NCBI RefSeq assembly: GCF_015690355.1
Contig: NZ_JADPRT010000017.1
Span: 83,807 to 147,806, forward strand
Direction: 5' to 3'
Source: Streptacidiphilus fuscans
GTDB lineage: Bacteria; Actinomycetota; Actinomycetes; Streptomycetales; Streptomycetaceae
DNA: 64,000 nucleotides
This document shows, one piece after another, positions 1-7,423 of the stretch (the first letter of the stretch is position 1; every line of letters begins with the position of its first letter). A program made the translations under genes and the position numbers. The notes under the pieces were generated by a model, which did not search any database, had not been told where the DNA came from, and saw only the letters and a list, made by a program, of their open reading frames with translations.

Positions 1-1
1 T

Positions 2-3000
2 GACGCCGCGCCAGATCGGCCAACCGTCCTTGTCCGTGTGCATGGCGACGGTGAAGAAGCGGTCGTCCTTCGGGAAGCGCGGCAGCACCGAGGCGTGCCT
101 GCTGGTCGCCGGGCCGTCGTGGAGCAGGTGGTTGTCGCCCGCCTGGTGGGTGGTGAGCGCCGTGGTCATCTGGTTGACCCGCTCGTCGTCGGGTCCGTTG
201 TCGGGGTTCGGACCGGCGGAGCGGCCGTCCGTCGACGTGTGCTGGGTCGACGTGTGCTGGGTCGGTGCGTGCTCGGTCGTGCGCGGGGGCTCCGGCGCGG
301 CGTGGCCGCCGGTGGTCCGGGGGCGGAAGGTGTCGAAGGTGCCGGGCTTGCCGCCCGGTCCGGGCTTGACGTAGAGCACCGCTCCGGCGGAGGAGTCGAA
401 CGGCTTGGACGGGTCCTTGCCGACCAGGCCGGTCTTGCCGGTCGCGGCGTGCACCACCATGCCGGTGCGGTCGGCCACCGCCTGCGCGTCCGCGGCCGAT
501 TCGCAGCTCAGCAGCACGATCGACGCGGGCTTGGCAGCGGAGCGGTCGCTGCCGGACCGCTGGGCCTGCTTCAGGTCCGCCAGGCTGGGACGCCGGTTGA
601 GCAGACCGCCGAGCTGTCGGCCGTCGACCACGTCCGACGTGCTGCCCCCGGCGTCGTCGGTCTCCAGGTGGAAGCCGCGGGCGTCGTGGTGGTCCGCGAA
701 GACGTACACGTTCTTCGGGTCCCACGGGACCTCGTGGACGTCGCCGGTCGGGGTCGACCAGTCCGGGCGCTGCTCGTAGTGGTCGAGGCTGGTCAGTTCC
801 TTGTAGAGGTCCTTGCGGTACTCCCAGTCCGACTCCGGGAAGACGGCGCGGCCGAAGGGCTTGCCGGTCGGGTCGGAGAGCTGGTGGGTCTGCACCGCGG
901 AGTCGTCGATGACCGAGCCGTCGGGCCGGGTGAGCGGGGCGTTGTCGGGCAGGTGGAAGGGGCCGTTGCCGAAGTAGATCGTGCCGGCCATGTCGTCGAT
1001 CGACGCATAGGCGATCTTGTTCACGTCTTCGTTCTCGAAGGCCGGGCTCGTCCAGCCGAGGCCCACCACCTTGACCTTGCCCTCAGGGTCCCGGCCCTCG
1101 ACGACGATCGCCACGTGCTGGGAGTTGTGGCCCAGGACCACGATCTGACCGGGCTTCGGCTCCTTCGTCCCCTCGACGTAGAGACTGCGCGTGTAGGGCA
1201 GCAACCGGGTGGCCAGCCACACGTGCCACGGCTTTCCCTCCGTGTCCTCCGACTGGTAGGTCTCCGCGATCCACTCCGACGACAGCACGCCCTCGTGGTA
1301 GCCCGCCAGCATCACGGCCTCCCAGCAGTTCGCGGAGGTCTCCTCGCTCAGCGGCGGCGCCTCGTCCTTGGGCGCTCCGTTGCGCGCCCAGGCGGAGAAC
1401 CGGGTTTCGGACTCGGCACCGGACGAGTCCCACTTCATCGTGGTGCCGCTCTTCGCCATGGTGTCCAGCAGCGAGGACACCCGACGGCCCGCCCGGCCCG
1501 GAACGTCGTCCAACCCGCCGGAGATGTGGTGCATCAGGAGCTGGTGCGCCAGCGCCTCGGCGGAGTCGGCCGGGTTCGGGACGTCGTGCTGCTCCAGGAA
1601 GGTCCGCAGCTTCGCCACGTCCGCCGGGTCGTTGACGCCACCCTCACCGACGGAGCCGGACACCTCCACGCCGAGATCGTTCAGGTGCTCCGGGGAGAGC
1701 GGGACGTGATCGGCCGACTCGACGTGGGCGAGCAGCTTCTCGGCGACCTCCAGCGGCACGACGGCGGGCTTCGCCGGGGGACGTCCCTTCACCGGGCCGA
1801 TCACCGCCGACACGGTGGCCTTCTTCGCCAGGTCCTTCTCCACCAGCGGCTGCAGCTCGGCCTTCAGTTCGTCGGCCGCGTGGTCCGGCAGCACTCCGAG
1901 GTTCTGCATCTTCCGCACCACATCGAGTAGTTCGCCCGCCGACGCGTTCGACCGGTCCTGTGCGCCCACGACGGCGCCGGACGGCAGGTGGAGCACCGTC
2001 GGCCCGTCGTGCGGGCTGTTGTCCGGACTCGGCTCGGGGGTGTGGAGCCCTGTGGTGTGGGGCACCGCGCTGGGCGGATCGGGGGTGTGGGACTCGGTGG
2101 TGTGGGACTCGGTGGCCGTCGGGTGTGAGAGGACCGGCTCGTGGCTGGTGTCGGTCGCGGACGTGGACGCGGACGCGGACGCGGTCCGCTCGGGAGTGCC
2201 CGGTCCGGGTTCCTTGGTCTTCGACTCGGTGGGCTCGCCTCCGGAGGAGCTCGTCGCCCGCTTGACCGGAGCGTCCGGGGGCAGATCGGTGCTCGCGCTC
2301 GGCTGGCTGCTCTCGCTCGGTCGGAGGCTCTCGTCAAGTCCCGTGCTCTCGGTGGCCAGCGGGCTCAGGCCGGACTTTCCGAGGACCTCGTCGACCATGG
2401 TGGCCGAGTCCTCGGTCCCGAGGCCCACCTTCGGCGGCTCCAAGGCGCCGTCGGAGGAGGTCGCCGGGCGCTCCACCGGCACGTCCTCAGGTGCTGTCTC
2501 CGGTGTCCCCGGGGCAGCCTCGGGTGCTGCCTCGGGCAGGCCGGTGGCCGGGTCGCCGCCCGTGGTCCGGGTGGCGGACGGGGACGGGAACGCGGTGGAG
2601 GACGAGGCGCCGCTGTCGTCGGAGGCGCCGCGCCAGTTCTCCAACTGCGCGTGGTACCAGTGGTTGAGCGGCTCGGTGACCAAGTGCACCCCACGACCGA
2701 TCAGGCCCATCGCCATGCCGGACACGAACGCCGTGTAGTCGGCCGTGAACCCCTGTCCGTTGACGGCGTTCATGACCGCGCTCGCCAGCGTGTTCTGCGC
2801 GCCCGCCTGCACGTAGCCGACGAGCTCCATGCCCAGTCGGAAGGCCAGGCCGTTGCCCGTTTTCGTGCTCAGGTGCGCGACCAGCCCCGACGGCACCTTG
2901 GCCGGCGTCCCGAGTGGCGGCGCGACCGAGTCGAGCCGCGCCGCAGAACCGGTCGACGCGCTGTCCAGCGCGCCGTGCTCGGCATCGGCCCGCCACTGGT

Positions 3001-4180
3001 CGCTGAGGGTCCGTCCGAAGTCCTCGCCGATGTTCCGCGCGGCCTCCGCGCTCAGCGGTCCGACGCCCAGGTGCGTGGCGAAGACCTCGCCCATGCTCTG
3101 CCCGAACGCGTCGGCGACCGCCGTCTGCTCCGCCTCGGACACCGCGCCGCCGAGCTGGCCCAGCGTCTCCTTGGCCACGGCGTCGAGGTCCCGGGTGAAC
3201 GCGGCGGCTGCCTCCGGGGCGAGATAGCTCGACGCGAAGGCCTGGGCCTCCTCCGTCGTCAGCGTGACCGACCGGGCCAGCTCCTGCGCCGCGGCGTCCC
3301 GCGCGGCCGCGTCGCCGATGCCCGGCGCGCCAGCCCCCGCACCCGCCCCCGCGCCCGCCTCCGTCGGCGCGGGCGTCGACTCGCCCGGCGTCGCGTGCTC
3401 GTCCACCGGCGCTCCGCCGTCGGCCGTGCCGTCCAGGGTCTTGGTCAGGTCCTTCTCCGCCGCCCCCGAGGCGTCGTGGCCCAGCAGCTTGGTGACGACG
3501 CCGCCGATGGCCCCGCCCAGGGTGTGCATCACGGGTTCCAGCAGGGCGTTGATCCCGGCGTTCTCCAGGTCGGAGAGGAGGCTGGAGGTGTCGATGCCGT
3601 CCCGGTGGCCCTCGGCGATCTGGATGCCCTGGACCACCAGGTCCATCTCGATGTTCTTGATCGCCTGGTGGAACGCGGGCTTCATGACCTGCTCCAGCAG
3701 CCACTCCGCGATATGGCCCAGCTCCGCCCGCGTCGCCGCGTAGTCCCAGGCCAGTTCGAACAGGGCCGCCGGGTCGATCGGCGCGAGCGCGTACGCGTCC
3801 AGCGCGTTCAGCAGTAGGTCCACCAGCTGAGCGATGATCATCAGCTGGGAGTACTCGACCTGTTCGGCCGTCTGCTTGGCGTACTCCGACAGCTGACGCA
3901 GCTGGTCGGAGGCCGACGCCAGCGGATCGCTGCCGTCGGTGCTCCCCACCAGGGACTGCATCGACTCCACGAACGCGGTCCCGGCCTGGCCCTGGAAGTT
4001 CTCCGACAGCCACTCGGTGAGCTGCTGGATCGACGACCGCAGATCGGGGAAAGCCTCCGCCAGGTCCGCGTAGTCGGCGGCCACCACGCGCATGCCGTCG
4101 GGGTCGATCGTCGGCCAGCACTGCTGACCGCCGATGATCGCCAGCATGTTCTTCAGGTCGTCACTCAGTGTGGTGGCCAC
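2..4180 (-). CDS. Large CpnT-like WXG-type putative T7SS toxin (3' end beyond window)
   Basis: Runs off the left edge, so 1393 codons are visible and the C-terminal effector domain is not. GTG start at 4180 with GAGGA nine bases upstream. Residues ~1-110 (WLSENFQGQAG near residue 55) look like the WXG100-like N-terminus of CpnT-type secreted proteins. Residues ~170-240 are helical, followed by a Pro/Ser/Thr-rich linker (~500-760). A second folded part has Cys952 in ANCWEAV and His1022 in NSQHVAIVV, spaced as in papain/NlpC-like cysteine hydrolases. A later VLLSCESA motif (Cys1226) followed by TGMVVHAATG resembles the 'lonely Cys' domain of giant streptomycete proteins. It is the last visible gene of a minus-strand set that includes WXG100 proteins, so it is probably a T7SS substrate. 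Enzymatic activity is inferred only from the Cys/His pattern. Confidence 0.75.
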   Translation of the reverse strand, partial: MATTLSDDLKNMLAIIGGQQCWPTIDPDGMRVVAADYADLAEAFPDLRSSIQQLTEWLSENFQGQAGTAFVESMQSLVGSTDGSDPLASASDQLRQLSEYAKQTAEQVEYSQLMIIAQLVDLLLNALDAYALAPIDPAALFELAWDYAATRAELGHIAEWLLEQVMKPAFHQAIKNIEMDLVVQGIQIAEGHRDGIDTSSLLSDLENAGINALLEPVMHTLGGAIGGVVTKLLGHDASGAAEKDLTKTLDGTADGGAPVDEHATPGESTPAPTEAGAGAGAGAGAPGIGDAAARDAAAQELARSVTLTTEEAQAFASSYLAPEAAAAFTRDLDAVAKETLGQLGGAVSEAEQTAVADAFGQSMGEVFATHLGVGPLSAEAARNIGEDFGRTLSDQWRADAEHGALDSASTGSAARLDSVAPPLGTPAKVPSGLVAHLSTKTGNGLAFRLGMELVGYVQAGAQNTLASAVMNAVNGQGFTADYTAFVSGMAMGLIGRGVHLVTEPLNHWYHAQLENWRGASDDSGASSSTAFPSPSATRTTGGDPATGLPEAAPEAAPGTPETAPEDVPVERPATSSDGALEPPKVGLGTEDSATMVDEVLGKSGLSPLATESTGLDESLRPSESSQPSASTDLPPDAPVKRATSSSGGEPTESKTKEPGPGTPERTASASASTSATDTSHEPVLSHPTATESHTTESHTPDPPSAVPHTTGLHTPEPSPDNSPHDGPTVLHLPSGAVVGAQDRSNASAGELLDVVRKMQNLGVLPDHAADELKAELQPLVEKDLAKKATVSAVIGPVKGRPPAKPAVVPLEVAEKLLAHVESADHVPLSPEHLNDLGVEVSGSVGEGGVNDPADVAKLRTFLEQHDVPNPADSAEALAHQLLMHHISGGLDDVPGRAGRRVSSLLDTMAKSGTTMKWDSSGAESETRFSAWARNGAPKDEAPPLSEETSANCWEAVMLAGYHEGVLSSEWIAETYQSEDTEGKPWHVWLATRLLPYTRSLYVEGTKEPKPGQIVVLGHNSQHVAIVVEGRDPEGKVKVVGLGWTSPAFENEDVNKIAYASIDDMAGTIYFGNGPFHLPDNAPLTRPDGSVIDDSAVQTHQLSDPTGKPFGRAVFPESDWEYRKDLYKELTSLDHYEQRPDWSTPTGDVHEVPWDPKNVYVFADHHDARGFHLETDDAGGSTSDVVDGRQLGGLLNRRPSLADLKQAQRSGSDRSAAKPASIVLLSCESAADAQAVADRTGMVVHAATGKTGLVGKDPSKPFDSSAGAVLYVKPGPGGKPGTFDTFRPRTTGGHAAPEPPRTTEHAPTQHTSTQHTSTDGRSAGPNPDNGPDDERVNQMTTALTTHQAGDNHLLHDGPATSRHASVLPRFPKDDRFFTVAMHTDKDGWPIWRGV

Positions 4181-4194
4181 GACGGCAGATCCTC

Positions 4195-4221
4195 ACTACG
4201 TCGACTACGTCAGCTACGTCA
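4195..4221. repeat. Three 9-base tandem repeats (CTACGTC core)
   Basis: ACTACGTCG, ACTACGTCA and GCTACGTCA follow each other without gap, just upstream of the GTG of the CpnT-like gene and after the preceding gene's stop. They could be a regulator site or a simple expansion. The same ACTACGT half-site forms the palindrome at 54413-54431. Confidence 0.6.
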
Positions 4222-4250
4222 GTCGGAACCGGGCTGGGTGGAAGGCGGCA

Positions 4251-4565
4251 CTACTCGGTCGTCGGAACGTGGGTGTCGTCGCCGATCTCGAACAGGCTGT
4301 TGACCACGTGCCCGCCGTTCTGGCTGGTCGCCCCGAGCTGCTCCGTGAACCCGTCCACGAGCTGCTGGGTGTACTCCTCCTCCGGCTCGGTCTGCTGCTT
4401 GAACGCAGCCGCCGTGGGGTCCTCGTCGGGGTTGCCGCCGTACCTGATCCGGTCCTCGCGGATGGCGGTCACGTCGCGGCTGACCCGGCCCAGCGCGTCC
4501 TGGTACTGCTGGAACAGCTGGAATCCCTTGCCGGTGAGGCCGTTGAGGTAGAGCTGGTCAGCCAT
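4251..4565 (-). CDS. Small WXG100-like helical protein
   Basis: 104 residues, mostly helical and acidic at the C-terminus, within the ~100-residue size of WXG100 proteins. I see no strict W-x-G turn. The start ATG overlaps the last eight bases of the YbaB-like gene, so the two are probably translationally coupled. It directly precedes the CpnT-like gene (70-base gap with a tandem repeat) and may act as its secretion partner or chaperone. That role is inferred from position and size only. MADQLYLNGLTG at the N-terminus shares only the MADQ start with the WXG100-like protein at 10366-10662. Confidence 0.7.
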   Translation of the reverse strand: MADQLYLNGLTGKGFQLFQQYQDALGRVSRDVTAIREDRIRYGGNPDEDPTAAAFKQQTEPEEEYTQQLVDGFTEQLGATSQNGGHVVNSLFEIGDDTHVPTTE

Positions 4566-5013
4566 TGAACTCCTCCTGCTTCCTTGTCCGGTTCTTCCTG
4601 GCCTGCTCCTCGGCGTAGCCGGGCCGCATCGCGCGCAGCGGCTCCAGCACGTCCTTCAGCTCCCCGCCGCCCGGGACGGCGATCCGGAGCAGGTCCTGGA
4701 CGCCGTCCAGGCGCTCGGTCGACCGGATCAGCTTCTCGCCGACGTCCGCCCGGGCCCGGTTGAGCAGGTCGGTCAGCGCGCTCGCCAACTCGGCCGGGGC
4801 CATGGACTGGTAGGCCTTGGTGTGGAAGGTCAGCGAGACCACCTGGCCCTGCGCGCCGACCTTGGCGGTGACCATGCGGTCCTTGGAGGTGACCTCGGCG
4901 GTCGTCTCCAGGTACTCGCGGCGCATCTCCTGGAGCTTGGCCCGCCGCTCGGCGAGGCGGGCCATCGCCTCCCGCACGCGCGGGGAGCCTGACTGGTCGT
5001 CGTTCTCGGTCAT
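4558..5013 (-). CDS. YbaB/EbfC-family nucleoid-associated-like protein
   Basis: 151 residues from the ATG at 5013, which has GGAGAGG six bases upstream; longer in-frame starts lack a comparable site. Residues ~20-45 form a charged helix (RLAERRAKLQEMRREYLETTAEV). This is followed by a beta-strand part (DRMVTAKVGAQGQVVSLTF) and another helix (LASALTDLLNRARADV), the alpha-beta-alpha order of YbaB. YbaB-fold proteins recur in actinobacterial ESX loci (for example EspL). Here it is linked by an 8-base overlap to the next small gene and probably has a cytosolic accessory or chaperone role rather than a general nucleoid one. The role is inferred. Confidence 0.8.
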   Translation of the reverse strand: MTENDDQSGSPRVREAMARLAERRAKLQEMRREYLETTAEVTSKDRMVTAKVGAQGQVVSLTFHTKAYQSMAPAELASALTDLLNRARADVGEKLIRSTERLDGVQDLLRIAVPGGGELKDVLEPLRAMRPGYAEEQARKNRTRKQEEFNG

Positions 5014-5103
5014 GCCACGCCTCTCCCGTACACGCCGGTGCCGCTGGTCTCTGTCCGGCATCACGGCTGCGGGCGGCCGGTGGGTTCAGTCGGCGCGGGT
5101 GAC

Positions 5104-7356
5104 CTACCGGCCGATCACGCCGTCGGTCGCGCTGGACTCGGTGCCCCAGATCTCCTCGTCCTCGGTCAGCCACGTGGTGCGCTGCCGGTCCTGGCCCTGC
5201 TGCCCGCCGGCGCCCATCCCGCCCATGCCGCCCATGCCGCTCATCGGCGGCATCATCGACTGCTGCGCGGCGGCGGCGCTCTGGCCGGACGCCGCGCCGC
5301 TCGCGGCTGCCGCCTGCTGCGCGGCGGCGGCCTCCTCCGCGGCGGCCGTCTGCTCCGGCGTCAGCAGACCGCCACTGCTGAGGACCTGCTGCGGGTTGAA
5401 CCCGGTGGACGCGCCGCTCGTGAACGGCAACGGCGACGAGCTCGACATCCCGGAGGAGTCGAAGACCTTGCTGCTGGTCGGCGTCGACGACCCGCCGGAG
5501 CCGTACTGGCCCCAACCGCCCTGCTGCTGCGTCGGATGGCTGGTGCTGAGCGCGGCCTCCTCGTCGTTCAGGAGCTGGCTCGACTGGTCGACCGGGTTGC
5601 CGTTGGCGTCGACGACCGTTCCGTCCGGCTTGATGACGTCGCCCTTGCCCAGCACGATCTTGTACCCGTTGGAGTCGGTCAGGACCTTGCCGTTCGGACC
5701 GGTGACGGTCCCGTCCTTGTTGATCTTCGACCCCGCCGGGACCGTGAACGCCGTGCTCCCCGGGGCGTTCGGCTGCGACTGCGGCACCTTCCCGACCTTG
5801 CTCCCCTTGGGCGGGAAGTAGGGCTTCCCGTCGACCATGTACGGGTGCCCGTCCGGGCCCATCAACTCGCCGTTCTTGCCGATCGTGGAGCCGGGCGGGA
5901 CGGAGATCGGGTTGCCGTTCTTGTCCTTCAGCGGCTGGCCGTTGGGGCCGAGCAGCGGGACGTCGGACGACGCGTTGCTGTTGAGGCTGTTGCTGTTGGG
6001 AAGCCCGTTGCTGTTGAGGTTGACGTTGCCCGGCTTGGAATTGAGGTTCGGGTTCAGGCCGCTGTTCGTGCTGTTGGAGTTCAGGCCGGGCAGGTTGCTC
6101 TTGCTGTTGAGGCCGCTGTTGAGGTTCGGGCTGCCGCCCCCGCCGGGCAGGCCGGAGTTGCCGGAGTTCGGCAGGCCGATGTTGGAGTTGAGGTCCGAGT
6201 TCAGGTTCGAGTTGAGGTTGGCGTTCAGGTTGGCGTTGAGGTTCGCGTTCAGGTTGGCGTTGGCGTTGGAGAACATCGGCTTGGCCGGAGCGATCGAGCC
6301 CGGGATGTTGTCGGTCGCGGTGGCGATGACCTGGGCGAACGAGTCCATCAGCGAGTTGGCCTGCGGATCGAGGACCGACGCGACCGTGTCCAGCCACTGC
6401 TTCATCGCCGCGTTCCGCACGTTGGCCCAGAAGTCCGTGTTCGGGCCGCCGTCGGGCTGCACGTTGTACTGGAGTGGGTACGACGGACTGTCGGTGATGG
6501 TGCCGAACTGGGTGGGGATGACGATCTGCTGGAAGTACTGGGCGCTGGAGTTGGGGTCGTTCCAGTACGTGGCCGTGCCGGTGACACCGTTCATCGGCTC
6601 GCCGGGATCGGTGCCGAGCGCCCATTTCACGCAGTTGGCCGGATAGGCGTACTGGTTGGCACGCCATTCCCAGTAGGCGTTCCACAGCGAGCTGTTGGTG
6701 CTGCCGAGCGACGACCGCACCTCGGCCAGGGACTGACCGGTCGGCTGCATGTGGATCTGGAACTGGATGTTGTCGAACTGGTTCCACAGGTCGTCCAGCA
6801 CCGCCCGGAACTCGTTGGCGGCGCTCCCCTGCCAGTCGCTGTTCGGGTCGCCGACGGTGTCCCGCCAGGTCTGGAGGTTCAGCTTGCACGAGCTCAGAAA
6901 GCCGTCGAAGTCGCTCAGCATCAGGGCGGCGGAGTCGAAGCTCCACACACTGGTGGAGTTGTTCTGGCACGGGCCGCTCAGCAGGTTGTTGAAGACCGCC
7001 GGCGGGTCGCCAAGGAAGTTGGAGTAGGGAGATCCGGTGCCGAACGCCCCCCAGTTCAGGCAGACGCCGATATAGGTGGCGAACCCGTTCGGATACGTCT
7101 GGGTGGCCGGGAAGGAGACGATCAGACAGGCGTCGAACATCGAGGAGATGTTCTGGTCGGTGCTCCAGACGTACTGACCGCTCGGGACGAACCACTGGGT
7201 CGGCATGCTGCTGCTGGAGTTGAGATTCAGCTTGCCGCTGGAGTCCTTGACGTAGGGGTTGCTCCCGTCCGAGGCCACCACGGAACGGTCGGTGATGTTC
7301 GGGCGCGCCACGGTGTCCGTGAACGTCAGAAGGGTCTGCTCCCAGTTCATAAGCAT
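5104..7356 (-). CDS. Asn-rich T7SS-associated protein with internal W-x-G motif (paralog 1)
   Basis: 750 residues from ATG 7356 (GGAG eight bases upstream). The folded N-terminal ~340 residues contain VGDPNSDWQGSAANEF, with W175-x-G177 followed by a helix, like the hairpin turn of WXG100 proteins. An Asn-Leu/Ala linker follows (NANLNANLNAN pattern, about residues 350-480). Then come Gly/Asn/Pro-rich repeats of the form PxGSxIxxDGTVxGPNGK, an Ala/Gln-rich stretch and a Met/Gly stretch. The end is RTTWLTEDEEIWGT ... GVIGR. Its paralog at 7424-9700 has the same architecture and nearly the same tail. It is likely a secreted or surface-exposed T7SS substrate or an apparatus extension; function is unknown. 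I see no signal peptide or membrane segment. Confidence 0.85.
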   Translation of the reverse strand: MLMNWEQTLLTFTDTVARPNITDRSVVASDGSNPYVKDSSGKLNLNSSSSMPTQWFVPSGQYVWSTDQNISSMFDACLIVSFPATQTYPNGFATYIGVCLNWGAFGTGSPYSNFLGDPPAVFNNLLSGPCQNNSTSVWSFDSAALMLSDFDGFLSSCKLNLQTWRDTVGDPNSDWQGSAANEFRAVLDDLWNQFDNIQFQIHMQPTGQSLAEVRSSLGSTNSSLWNAYWEWRANQYAYPANCVKWALGTDPGEPMNGVTGTATYWNDPNSSAQYFQQIVIPTQFGTITDSPSYPLQYNVQPDGGPNTDFWANVRNAAMKQWLDTVASVLDPQANSLMDSFAQVIATATDNIPGSIAPAKPMFSNANANLNANLNANLNANLNSNLNSDLNSNIGLPNSGNSGLPGGGGSPNLNSGLNSKSNLPGLNSNSTNSGLNPNLNSKPGNVNLNSNGLPNSNSLNSNASSDVPLLGPNGQPLKDKNGNPISVPPGSTIGKNGELMGPDGHPYMVDGKPYFPPKGSKVGKVPQSQPNAPGSTAFTVPAGSKINKDGTVTGPNGKVLTDSNGYKIVLGKGDVIKPDGTVVDANGNPVDQSSQLLNDEEAALSTSHPTQQQGGWGQYGSGGSSTPTSSKVFDSSGMSSSSPLPFTSGASTGFNPQQVLSSGGLLTPEQTAAAEEAAAAQQAAAASGAASGQSAAAAQQSMMPPMSGMGGMGGMGAGGQQGQDRQRTTWLTEDEEIWGTESSATDGVIGR

Positions 7357-7423
7357 GCGGCTGACTCCAGATCAGGTAGTAGGGGACGCGGGGAACGCGG
7401 ACGAACCAGGGGAACGGGCGGTG

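Noticed and set aside
38..1930. Long plus-strand open frame of 630 codons
   Set aside because: Arg/Val/Gly-rich composition and antisense to the CpnT-like gene; an open frame caused by high GC.
4469..7195. 908-codon minus-strand frame overlapping the Asn-rich gene
   Set aside because: Composition is Arg/Pro/Gln repeats from an out-of-frame reading of the Asn-rich gene, and it overlaps two better genes.
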